A stretch of DNA of 64,000 nt from an uncultured Bacillota bacterium. Its GTDB lineage: Bacteria; Bacillota_I; Bacilli_A; Erysipelotrichales; Erysipelotrichaceae. The stretch covers positions 1 to 64,000 of the forward strand of contig CAMNFQ010000002.1 in assembly GCA_946537295.1 (NCBI GenBank), in the 5' to 3' direction. Shown here in pieces: positions 33,370 through 42,062 of the stretch. How positions within the stretch are numbered: position 1 is the first letter of the stretch; every line of letters starts with the position of its first letter. Under the pieces are notes generated by a model, which worked only from the letters and a program-made list of their open reading frames with translations, had not been told where the DNA came from and did no database searches. Both the position numbers and the translations under genes were made by a program.

Positions 33370-36300
33370 ATGAAGACAAAAGTTCAAAAGATCATCGCTG
33401 TACTGCTTATCATTCTTATTCTGGCAGGATGCAACAAAGAAAGTAATAAGGTCAAGCCAAAGCTTGAACTTCTTGATGTGCCTGAAACAAGTATCTCCAA
33501 GGCAATGGATCAGAAGTCTAAACAGGTTGAGACTGATAACAGTGAACTGAAACAGCTACAGAAAGCTGATAAAAAGAAAAAGGCATACACGATCATGATC
33601 TATATGGTCGGCTCAAACCTGGAAAGCCGTAATGGAGCAGCAACCAAAGATCTCAGAGAAATAGAATCAGCCAACGTCGATTTCACTAACAATAATGTAC
33701 TGGTCTATGCCGGAGGAAGCAGAAGATGGAACTATGATGTACCTAATACTGCTAACTCTCTTCTTGATATGGCTAAGGAAGATAAGATCATTGCTCAGAC
33801 TGATGATACAGCCGATATGGGTACACCAGAGACCTTAGCTTCCTTTATCAATTACGCAACAGATAATTATCCGGCTGAACATTATGGATTGATCCTGTGG
33901 AATCATGGTGGTGGACCAGTCTTTGGCTATGGTGCTGATGAACTGTTCTCTAATGACTCACTGCTCTTACAGGAAATGCGATCAGCCCTTGATACAACAA
34001 TCTTCAAAGATCAGAAACTGGACTTTGTCGGCTTTGATGCCTGTCTGATGGGTAGTGTCGAGCTGGCGAAACTCTGGAAAGACTACGCTTCATACATGAT
34101 CGCTTCAGAAGAACTGGAAGCAGGTGATGGCTGGGATTACAGTTTCTTAGAAACTCTTAATAACGGAGTAGAGCCGATCGGTGTTTCATCAGCTATCGTT
34201 TCAAGCTATGAGAAATACTATAAGGACAATCAGAGTGAATTCTATCATCCTGATGCGACATTGGCTTTAATGGATCTCAGTAAGACTGAAGAGTTTGCTT
34301 CAGCAATGGATGAACTCTTTGATCAGATCAACAATAACCTTGATGAACAAAGCTACATTGAACTATCCCGTAACCGTGCAGAAAGTAAAGCCTTCGGTTT
34401 GGCGGCTACAGGCAGTATTGAAGAGTCCTATGATCTGTTGGATGCTCTTGATTTTGCACAAAAGTATGAAGCGATCTATCCTGACAGCGTCAATAAAATA
34501 AACAAGTCACTAGAAGAAATGATCGTAACAATGACTTCAAACGTTGAAAACGTCAATGGCATCTCGATCTATTTTCCTGGTGATAATACAGAACTGTATG
34601 AATCTTCTAAAAAGGTTGATTATTATCAGTCTGATTCCTTAAACAGACTTACAGAGAATTATTCACGTTCTCTGATAAGTGGAGAAACTGACTGGAGACT
34701 TAATGAAATTGAACAAAGTGGAGATGAACTCACTTTAAAACTTACTGAAGATCAAAGTGGTGAACTAGCCAAAGCAATGTATACAGTCTTACGGAGAAAC
34801 TCTTTTGGCCGTTTTGCCTATGCCTTGTGTAATATTGAAATCAAACCAGATGAGAATGGTATCCTTCATATACCATCTGATCCTAAACTTATTGCAGCAG
34901 TATCTGATCTATCCGAGAGTTATGTACCATGGACTTTTGTAGAGACCAGTACCAGTTCTTCTTCAAAGAGTTATCGCAGTGTTCTGACTTATCTTTCAGC
35001 CGGATCAGATTTCACTGATTTTGATTCCAATGCGGATGAAAAGGTTCAGATAAGTATCGATATGATTGGTGATGATATCCTCATTAAAGATGTAATTGCT
35101 GATGAAGCGGCAGCCGGCCTTGCTGGTAAAGGTTCGATCGATGTTTCACACTACAAGACGATCATTGATGGTGCCTTTGGTGCCTATACGCCATCGCGAG
35201 ATGAAGAAGGCAATATGAAACCATTCTATGAGTGGCAAAGTTCCGGTATGGAATACTATCCACTTGATCTGGAAAGCAATTTCCATTTTGTCACCAGAAA
35301 CGTATCTGATTATAATGCTGAATTTGTTGTACAGGTTTTATGTCGCGATGCCGATGGAAAGACACATGCTTCAGACATCGCATATTTACCAAAACGTAAT
35401 GAAGGCATTACCAGAAGTATTACAACACCAAATGGTTCATTCAATTTCAGGATCTATGATGATCACGCGGAAATGATTACATATGAAGGAACTGATGAAA
35501 TCTTAGAAATACCAGAAACTGTTTCAGGTCTTCCTGTAACAGTTCTTAGTAACCTGACTGGCGTACATAATGATACAATCAAGAAATTAACTATTCCTGA
35601 TAGCGTTGTAGAGATCAAAGATGAGACTTTCTATAAGTATTCAGCACTTGAAGAAGTCAGCTTTCCAGATGGTCTAAAAAAGATCGGTGCAGCAGCTTTC
35701 AAATATTGTCAGAACTTGAAAAAAGCAGATCTACCATCATCGCTTGAATCAATCGGGCGTTCAGCCTTTGCGAGATGCGATATCGAAACTTCAAACATTC
35801 CAGAGAATGTTTCATATATTGGTTCACTCATCTATCTTGATAATCAGAATCTGAAGAAGATTAGCGTTGATAGTAACAATAAAAACTATAAAGATATTGA
35901 TGGTGTGCTTTTCAGCAAGGATGGCACTAAACTGATTGAATATCCATGTGGTAAATCAGTTTCCTATACGATCCCAGAATCCTGTGAAGAAATAATATAT
36001 GGTGCCTTTGGTTCATCTAAACTTGAACATATCACAATGAATGAAGGTCTTAAAAAGATTGGAAACAATGCGTTCTTTAATTGTATCTATCTCAAGGAAC
36101 TGGAGTTACCAGAAAGCTTGGAAGAAATTGGCGAAAGAGCTTTTGGTGATCTGTTACTGTTCAGTCTTGATAAAGATAAGATGACACTAATTGATAATGT
36201 ACATATTGGTTCCAAGGTAAAGTATATCGGACAGAAGGCTTTCAATGGCTTACTGATCAGAAACTTTGATGTTGATGAAAACAACGAACAGTATGGTTCT

Positions 36301-37761
36301 AACGGTGGTTTTATTACCAATAAAGCAAAAGATACAATACTGCAATGTCCACGTTCTATGGGTGAACTGATCGTGATTCCTGAGAGTATCACAACATTAA
36401 GTTACTCGGTATTTGAAGATATGGAAGGAGCCAGAGAATTCTTTATTCCTGATGAAACCTTCCGTTTTGCCAGCAGGATCTTTAAAGTTGATTCCTATGA
36501 CTATGATGAAGATGGCAGATCGATCCCAATCTATAATGTCATCATTCATTGTAGTGAAGGCTCAGCTGCTGAAGAATATGCGGAAATGTTTGAATATGAA
36601 CATGATGAGATAACAGATCCGGAATTAAGGAAAAAAGAAAGAATCAGTGAAAAGACTGAAAATGGTGAAATGGTCTTTGATGTATATGCTGATCATGCAG
36701 CATTTGTCGGATATGCTGGTGAAGATGAAGAACTGATCATACCTGATACATTTAATGAGAAACCGGTAGAAGAGATATACAGAAGAGATACTGTTGATTA
36801 TTCTGATCGAGCTTTTGATGCCTCTAAATTGAAGCGTTTGGTTTTGCCAGCCCATCTTAAGAAGATCGATACCAAGGTATTGAATGATATGTATAATCTG
36901 AAAGAGATTGAGATCTCAGAAGAGGCAGAGAACTATGTGATCAAAGATAAGATCCTTTTAAGTAAAGATGGAAAACAATTGATCTATCTGTTCAAGAATG
37001 AAAAAGACATTACGCTACCTGAAGGAATAGAAACAATATGCAGCTATTCATTCAGAAGCGGAGGATCGATCGAAAAGGTCGTTATGCCTGATAGTGTTGA
37101 AACGATCGAGAAAAATGCGATGTCTGGAATGTATTCTTTGAAACAGATCGAATTCTCAAAGAATCTGAAAGTGATTGAAAACAGCGCCTTTGGTTCTGCT
37201 TCATTAGAGAACATTGTCTTACCGGAAAGTGTTAAAACACTTGGTTCATATCTGTTTGAAATAGAGTATCCGCAAAATGAACTAATCATTCCTGATGGTA
37301 TTGAAAGTATTGGGGATAGCTGTTTCTATAGCTATGATCAGCAACATCCTATCAAAGATGGTGTGATCCATATTGGAAAGAATACCCAGATCCATTATTC
37401 ATCTTTTGATGGTCTCTTATATGACAGTTTTGATCTGAATAAGGATAATCCATACTACAGTGTTAAAGATGGTTTCCTGTTGGATAAACAGGGAAAGAAA
37501 CTGATCCTTTGTCCTAGCAATATTACAGGAACGATAAAAGTTCCTGAAGGTGTAGAAGAACTGGGTTCAGGATGTTTCAGAGCAGCGCATGGAGTAAGAG
37601 ATATCTATCTGCCTGATTCTTTGATCAGTATCTATTCAACTGCCTTTGATGTACATTATGGTGAAGAACAGAAATACGATATCGTACTTCATTGTTCAAA
37701 AGATTCTGAGGCAGCCAGATATGCTGAAAGTAATGACATACCATGGGTTGATGATAACTAA
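33370..37761 (+). CDS. Giant clostripain-family (C11) protease lipoprotein with BspA-type leucine-rich repeats
   Basis: A 1463-residue surface lipoprotein. Lipobox LAGC (Cys21) follows a hydrophobic core. A peptidase C11 (clostripain) domain runs from about residue 72 to 430: TIMIYMVGSNLESRNGA, catalytic His179 in LILWNHGGG and Cys225 in FVGFDACLMGSVELA. After a middle beta-rich region come two arrays of LRR_5/BspA-like repeats (from ~700 and from ~1150), e.g. LTIPDSVVEIKDETFYKYSALEEV, separated by a second copy of a short GEMVFDVYADHAAFV-type module. It probably cleaves host or bacterial proteins after basic residues, with the LRRs as adhesion arms (inference). No clear ribosome site; a terminator sits just upstream. 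Confidence 0.87.
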   Translation: MKTKVQKIIAVLLIILILAGCNKESNKVKPKLELLDVPETSISKAMDQKSKQVETDNSELKQLQKADKKKKAYTIMIYMVGSNLESRNGAATKDLREIESANVDFTNNNVLVYAGGSRRWNYDVPNTANSLLDMAKEDKIIAQTDDTADMGTPETLASFINYATDNYPAEHYGLILWNHGGGPVFGYGADELFSNDSLLLQEMRSALDTTIFKDQKLDFVGFDACLMGSVELAKLWKDYASYMIASEELEAGDGWDYSFLETLNNGVEPIGVSSAIVSSYEKYYKDNQSEFYHPDATLALMDLSKTEEFASAMDELFDQINNNLDEQSYIELSRNRAESKAFGLAATGSIEESYDLLDALDFAQKYEAIYPDSVNKINKSLEEMIVTMTSNVENVNGISIYFPGDNTELYESSKKVDYYQSDSLNRLTENYSRSLISGETDWRLNEIEQSGDELTLKLTEDQSGELAKAMYTVLRRNSFGRFAYALCNIEIKPDENGILHIPSDPKLIAAVSDLSESYVPWTFVETSTSSSSKSYRSVLTYLSAGSDFTDFDSNADEKVQISIDMIGDDILIKDVIADEAAAGLAGKGSIDVSHYKTIIDGAFGAYTPSRDEEGNMKPFYEWQSSGMEYYPLDLESNFHFVTRNVSDYNAEFVVQVLCRDADGKTHASDIAYLPKRNEGITRSITTPNGSFNFRIYDDHAEMITYEGTDEILEIPETVSGLPVTVLSNLTGVHNDTIKKLTIPDSVVEIKDETFYKYSALEEVSFPDGLKKIGAAAFKYCQNLKKADLPSSLESIGRSAFARCDIETSNIPENVSYIGSLIYLDNQNLKKISVDSNNKNYKDIDGVLFSKDGTKLIEYPCGKSVSYTIPESCEEIIYGAFGSSKLEHITMNEGLKKIGNNAFFNCIYLKELELPESLEEIGERAFGDLLLFSLDKDKMTLIDNVHIGSKVKYIGQKAFNGLLIRNFDVDENNEQYGSNGGFITNKAKDTILQCPRSMGELIVIPESITTLSYSVFEDMEGAREFFIPDETFRFASRIFKVDSYDYDEDGRSIPIYNVIIHCSEGSAAEEYAEMFEYEHDEITDPELRKKERISEKTENGEMVFDVYADHAAFVGYAGEDEELIIPDTFNEKPVEEIYRRDTVDYSDRAFDASKLKRLVLPAHLKKIDTKVLNDMYNLKEIEISEEAENYVIKDKILLSKDGKQLIYLFKNEKDITLPEGIETICSYSFRSGGSIEKVVMPDSVETIEKNAMSGMYSLKQIEFSKNLKVIENSAFGSASLENIVLPESVKTLGSYLFEIEYPQNELIIPDGIESIGDSCFYSYDQQHPIKDGVIHIGKNTQIHYSSFDGLLYDSFDLNKDNPYYSVKDGFLLDKQGKKLILCPSNITGTIKVPEGVEELGSGCFRAAHGVRDIYLPDSLISIYSTAFDVHYGEEQKYDIVLHCSKDSEAARYAESNDIPWVDDN

Positions 37762-37788
37762 AAAAGTAAACGTTAAGTTTACTTTTTT
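37760..37788. terminator. Bidirectional terminator, protease / Nudix-GtrA
   Basis: 12-bp stem AAAAAAGTAAAC/GTTTACTTTTTT (37760-37771 with 37777-37788) with a 5-nt loop; the arms carry A- and T-runs for both directions, and both stop codons lie in the hairpin. Confidence 0.88.
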
Positions 37789-38579
37789 AAGGAATCTTTG
37801 AATACGTAATACTTCTGATATATGAATTCGGTGATCAGGTTTATCACCATATTCATGATCGTGACCACATAATCATTCCAACCCAGTGTACCTGTGAGGT
37901 AGTTACCTAATATGGTCGATAATGGGGTAAAGACACAATAGAAGGCAAAGACCTTAGCCATCGCAATTGGAACATTTGATGCTGACTTGAAAGTGATATT
38001 TCTGTTGAGGGTAAAGTTCCACAAGACAGACAAGACAAGTGAGATCACATAACTTGGCCACCAGCCCAGTTTGATCACATCATTAAGTAATGCAAAACTT
38101 CCTAACTGAATGATACCTGCCGACAATGAGAACAGGACAAACTTGATGCTTTGAAACAGACTTGAGTCATTACCTTTTTTCTTTCTGAGATAATCCTCTG
38201 CCTTATCGAGAACTTCCTTCATGTTTTCGAATGTCAGGATGTTTCTGGCATCGACATAATCTAACAGAAGGATCTCATCAACTTCATCTTCCTGTTTCTG
38301 ATACTGCTGATTCTTGTAGGTTCCGATAAAATAGATCGAACGTTTATCCTTGCCGTTAGGCATTACATAATCAAGAACTTCACGGAATCCTGTATCAAGT
38401 TTTATCTTGATTCCGACTTCTTCTCTTATTTCTCTTTTTGCCGCTTCGACTTCTGTTTCTCCTTCTTCGATGTGTCCTTTAGGGAAACCGTAGTTTCCAT
38501 GGAAGTCTTTGCTGACAAGATATTTTCTTTCACCATCTATCAGAGTATAGATGATTGCTCCTGCACTGATTTCTGACAT
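37779..38579 (-). CDS. Nudix hydrolase fused to GtrA-like membrane domain
   Basis: A 266-residue fusion. Residues 1-137 are a Nudix hydrolase with an exact Nudix box: G35, E41, R49-E50, E53-E54, G56 in GHIEEGETEVEAAKREIREE. Residues ~142-262 are a GtrA-like domain with four membrane helices (IKFVLFSLSAGIIQLGSFALL ... LSVLWNFTLNRNITFKSASN). GtrA proteins help move lipid-linked sugars or act in wall polysaccharide synthesis; Nudix enzymes cleave nucleoside diphosphate compounds. A role in handling NDP- or lipid-linked sugars at the membrane is inference. No ribosome site; TATAAT on this strand (38586-38591) ends 6 nt before the ATG, suggesting a leaderless message. Confidence 0.87.
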   Translation of the reverse strand: MSEISAGAIIYTLIDGERKYLVSKDFHGNYGFPKGHIEEGETEVEAAKREIREEVGIKIKLDTGFREVLDYVMPNGKDKRSIYFIGTYKNQQYQKQEDEVDEILLLDYVDARNILTFENMKEVLDKAEDYLRKKKGNDSSLFQSIKFVLFSLSAGIIQLGSFALLNDVIKLGWWPSYVISLVLSVLWNFTLNRNITFKSASNVPIAMAKVFAFYCVFTPLSTILGNYLTGTLGWNDYVVTIMNMVINLITEFIYQKYYVFKDSLKK

Positions 38580-38646
38580 GATAACATTATAACCTTTTCA
38601 TATAATCAAAGCACAATTAATGATTAAATTATTATATGATAGGTAT

Positions 38647-39516
38647 ATGAAACTGCTGATGCTTATAAATGCCAGATCCGGACTTAGAAACTCCAAAGCT
38701 AAACTGGTCGAAGTTATTGATATCTTCTGTCGACAAGGCTACGATGTCTCTGCCTATGTGACCCAGAAAAGAAATGATGCCTATGAATATCTGATGAAGA
38801 ACAGAGTTCATTATGATGTGGTAGCTGTTTTTGGGGGAGATGGCACGATGAATGAGGTCAGCAATGCCCTTATGCATAAAGAACATAAGCCACTCTTAGG
38901 TTATTTCCCAAGTGGTACCATGAATGACTTTGGTTCTAACTTTGATCTGGGTAACGATCTGGTAGCGATCGCCAAAAGAATCTGCGAAGGTAATATCAGA
39001 GAATTTGATGTCGGTAAGTTCAATAATCGCTATTTCAACTATGTGGCGGCATTTGGAGCAATGTGCGATGTGCCATTCACAACTGACCGCAATGCCAAGG
39101 AAACATTAGGAAATATCGCCTATATCCTGGAAGGAATTGGTAAGCTTCCGGAAATCAGGATGCATAAAGTCAAATATGTCATCAATGGCAAGGAATATAA
39201 GAAGGATGTCCTGTTTGGTCTGATCTATTCAGGTAACAGAGTAGCAGGAATGGAACTGGAAGATAAGAAACGTTCAAGGATCGATGATGGTATGTTCAAT
39301 GTATTGATCGTTGATTATGTTCCATCCATCTTTGAACTTCCTGATATCCTATCAACGATATTGCAGCAGAATCGTTTCATTCACCGCTATCGTACTGATA
39401 ATATAAGTCTGGAATTTGAAGATAAGGTCATCTGGACACTGGATGGTGAAGAAGCAAAGATAAATAATAAAGTTGATATCTCAATACAACAAAAAGCACT
39501 CAAGATCTTAGCCTGA
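38647..39516 (+). CDS. Diacylglycerol-kinase family lipid kinase
   Basis: A 289-residue kinase of the DAGK catalytic family (DgkB/YegS type), phosphorylating diacylglycerol or a similar lipid. MLINARSG opens the fold, FGGDGTMNE (GGDGT near residues 63-67) is the nucleotide motif, and PSGTMNDFGSNF and LDGEEAKI follow, as in the family. An in-frame ATG at 38620 would add nine residues; ATG 38647 fits the family start MKLLMLINARSG better, but AGG lies only 3 nt ahead, so the start is uncertain. The last codons form the left arm of the terminator. Confidence 0.88.
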   Translation: MKLLMLINARSGLRNSKAKLVEVIDIFCRQGYDVSAYVTQKRNDAYEYLMKNRVHYDVVAVFGGDGTMNEVSNALMHKEHKPLLGYFPSGTMNDFGSNFDLGNDLVAIAKRICEGNIREFDVGKFNNRYFNYVAAFGAMCDVPFTTDRNAKETLGNIAYILEGIGKLPEIRMHKVKYVINGKEYKKDVLFGLIYSGNRVAGMELEDKKRSRIDDGMFNVLIVDYVPSIFELPDILSTILQQNRFIHRYRTDNISLEFEDKVIWTLDGEEAKINNKVDISIQQKALKILA

Positions 39517-39524
39517 GTGCTTTT
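39492..39524 (+). terminator. Intrinsic terminator overlapping the lipid-kinase stop codon
   Basis: 11-bp stem AAAAGCACTCA/TGAGTGCTTTT (39492-39502 with 39514-39524); the left arm codes for the last residues and the right arm holds the TGA stop. Confidence 0.85.
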
Positions 39525-39547
39525 CATTAAACCATTAAATCTGTTAC

Positions 39548-40228
39548 TTACTTATTCATGAACTGGGCAAGAAGTCCAAGCAGTTCAGTACCATCAGCCT
39601 TCTGAGCAGAGTTGTTACCACCAAGAAGCGATCCAAGCAGATTGCTTACGGCTGGAGCCTGCTGAGTCTGCTGAGATGATCCGCCTAAGAGGCTTCCAAT
39701 TAAACCGGCAGCAGGATTTGCTTGTGTATTAGTTACGCTTGCACCACCGAGTAAACCAGCGATATCTGAAAGATCGATACCATCAGAAAGGTCTACTTTA
39801 TTAGCAGCAGGTTTTTGCATAGCAGCAGAATTAACTGTTGATAAGCTGTTAAGGATTGCAGGAGCAATGTTGTTTAATACGGAGTTTACCTGAGCAGTTG
39901 TCAGATTAGCGTCGCTGGCAAGTGAATTAACGATAGTGTTCTGGTCTTTGCCTAAGATATGAGCAATGATCTTGGCACCATCATCAGAGTCAGCGTTCTT
40001 GATCTGCTGTGATACTGTTGCAGTAGAAGTGTGCTGCATCAGAGCACCTAATAATGATTGAGCTCCTTCTTTCTTGGAAGCATTCTTTGTCAGATAAGAG
40101 ATCAGAAGTGGAACTGCCATAAAAAGAAGCTTTTTGATTGCGGCATTAGAAACACCAGTTTTCTTTGAAACCGAATCAACAGAGTCATTTGTGGTTAAAG
40201 TTCCAGTTAAAAGCTGTAATAGATTCAT
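39548..40228 (-). CDS. DUF937 domain protein
   Basis: A 226-residue soluble protein rich in Ala, Gln, Asn, Ser and Leu. MNLLQLLTGTLTTNDSVDSVSKKTGVSNAAIKKLLFMAVPLLISYL and the later ILGKDQNTIVNSLASDANLTTAQVNSVLNNIAPAILNSL match DUF937 (YidB-like) proteins, helical bundles of unknown function. The C-terminal part has repeated LLGGxS-type units (GLIGSLLGGSSQ, NLLGSLLGGNNS, ELLGLLAQFMNK). AAGGAGAAATC precedes the start. It stands alone between two plus-strand units. Confidence 0.82.
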   Translation of the reverse strand: MNLLQLLTGTLTTNDSVDSVSKKTGVSNAAIKKLLFMAVPLLISYLTKNASKKEGAQSLLGALMQHTSTATVSQQIKNADSDDGAKIIAHILGKDQNTIVNSLASDANLTTAQVNSVLNNIAPAILNSLSTVNSAAMQKPAANKVDLSDGIDLSDIAGLLGGASVTNTQANPAAGLIGSLLGGSSQQTQQAPAVSNLLGSLLGGNNSAQKADGTELLGLLAQFMNK

Positions 40229-40325
40229 ATATGATTTCTCCTTATAATTTATACTTCTATTTTAAACCTTTTTTGCCCGAGCAATAATAAATTAATGCAG
40301 TTAAAATGTGTTAAAATTGTAGCGT

Positions 40326-42062
40326 ATGTTCAGACTATTGAGAAATTATACTAAAGATGGATGGTGGGCAGCCCTTTTAGGACCTGCCTTTACTGTTCTG
40401 GAAGTAGTTGTAGATGCTTTGATCCCGCTTGTCATGTCGGATATCATCGATAAAGGTATCTATGCCTTGAATGGTGATATGAACTATATCCTCACCAGAG
40501 GTATCTATATGGTCGTTCTGGCAATTCTGGGAGCCGTCTTTGGTGCTTTATCAGGACTGTTTTCTTCGATCTCATCGACAAGATTTGTCAGAAATATACG
40601 TCTGGCAATGTTTTCCAAGATTCAGGAATACAGTTTTGAAAATATTGAGAAATTCCCTGTACCAACTGTCGTCATGCGTCTGACAACTGATATGCGTATG
40701 ATGAGAATGGCCTATGTCAGTATCGTCAGAATGCTGATAAGAGCTCCATTCAATCTGGCTATTTCTGCCTACTTTGTCTTTACCATGAACAGACACCTGG
40801 CATCGGTTTTCCTTGTGGCTATCCCTGTTCTAGGTGCGGGATTGATCATGATCTATATCAAGGCTCATCCGCGTTTCCGTGAGATGATGCTTAAATTTGA
40901 TGCAATGAATGCCAACCTTGAAGAAAACATTGAAGGCATTGGTGTTGTTAAGACTTTTGTCAGAGAAGATTATGAAAACAAGAAATTCATCAACTCTTCT
41001 TCACTTGTCACTAAAGCTCAGCGCTTTGCGGAAAATATCGTCATAATCGACAGACCATTCTTTGAACTGGTCATGTATGCCTGCATGATCGCGATCGCCT
41101 GGATAGGTGGGCAAGAAGTTATCAACCAGAATATGAGTACTGGTAATTTCATGGCATATCTTTCCTATATCAGAGCTATTTTATTCTCGTTATTGATGAT
41201 CTCCAACGTCTTCTTACAGATCGTTATGGCTCAGGCTTCCGTTGATCGTGCCAATGAGATCCTTAATGAAGAATCGACTATCAGAGATGATGAAGCTGAT
41301 CCTGAACTGAAGGTTGAAGATGGTTCAATTGAATTCAATAATGTTTCATTCAAGTATTCTGCTGATGCAGAAAAGAATGTCTTGAGTAATGTTGATCTTA
41401 AGATCAGATCTGGTGAAGTAATTGGTATCTTAGGTCCAACCGGATCAAGTAAGACCACTCTGGTTCAGCTGATCCCACGACTTTATGATGCAACAGAAGG
41501 AAATATCAGAGTTGGTGGTCATGATATCAAGGAATATAAACTGAATAATCTCAGAGATGCAGTGGCAATGGTCTTACAGAAGAATACGCTTTTCTCCGGT
41601 TCAATTGAAGAAAACATGCGCTGGGGTAATCCTCAGGCAAGTCACGAAGAGATCGTTGAAGCTTGTAAGAATGCTCAGGCTGATGAATTCATTACCCGCT
41701 TACCTAATGGTTATAATACTGATCTGGGTCAGGGTGGTTCAAATGTTTCCGGTGGTCAGAAACAGCGTCTCTGTATTGCCAGAGCACTGTTAAAACATCC
41801 AAAGATCATCATCCTTGATGATTCGACCAGTGCTGTTGATACCGATACTGATCATCGTATCCAATTGGCTTTGAAAGAAAAACTTGGTGGTATGACGACG
41901 ATCATCATTGCTCAAAGAGTAAGTTCGATCAAGGAAGCCGACAGGATCATTATCATGAAAGATGGCAAGATCGATGATATCGGCAATCATAGTCAACTGT
42001 TAGAAAGAAACGAAGTCTATCGTGATCTTTACAATACTCAAATGGAAGGAGCTCTGGAATAA
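40326..42062 (+). CDS. ABC exporter half-transporter, degenerate-NBD subunit (third pair)
   Basis: A 578-residue ABC exporter. The membrane domain spans about residues 15-300. The ATPase has Walker A GPTGSSKTT (Ser where Gly is usual before Lys, a variant seen in this subfamily), signature VSGGQKQR and Walker B IIILDDSTSAVD with Asp in place of the catalytic Glu. So this is the degenerate-site half of a heterodimer whose partner starts on its stop codon (TAATG). No Shine-Dalgarno sequence is visible; TTAAAAT ends 8 nt before the ATG. Confidence 0.92.
   Translation: MFRLLRNYTKDGWWAALLGPAFTVLEVVVDALIPLVMSDIIDKGIYALNGDMNYILTRGIYMVVLAILGAVFGALSGLFSSISSTRFVRNIRLAMFSKIQEYSFENIEKFPVPTVVMRLTTDMRMMRMAYVSIVRMLIRAPFNLAISAYFVFTMNRHLASVFLVAIPVLGAGLIMIYIKAHPRFREMMLKFDAMNANLEENIEGIGVVKTFVREDYENKKFINSSSLVTKAQRFAENIVIIDRPFFELVMYACMIAIAWIGGQEVINQNMSTGNFMAYLSYIRAILFSLLMISNVFLQIVMAQASVDRANEILNEESTIRDDEADPELKVEDGSIEFNNVSFKYSADAEKNVLSNVDLKIRSGEVIGILGPTGSSKTTLVQLIPRLYDATEGNIRVGGHDIKEYKLNNLRDAVAMVLQKNTLFSGSIEENMRWGNPQASHEEIVEACKNAQADEFITRLPNGYNTDLGQGGSNVSGGQKQRLCIARALLKHPKIIILDDSTSAVDTDTDHRIQLALKEKLGGMTTIIIAQRVSSIKEADRIIIMKDGKIDDIGNHSQLLERNEVYRDLYNTQMEGALE

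Noticed and set aside
35500-37760. DNA-level tandem repeats in the LRR part of the protease gene
   Set aside because: Repeats exist at protein level only; the DNA copies are too diverged to list as nucleotide repeats.
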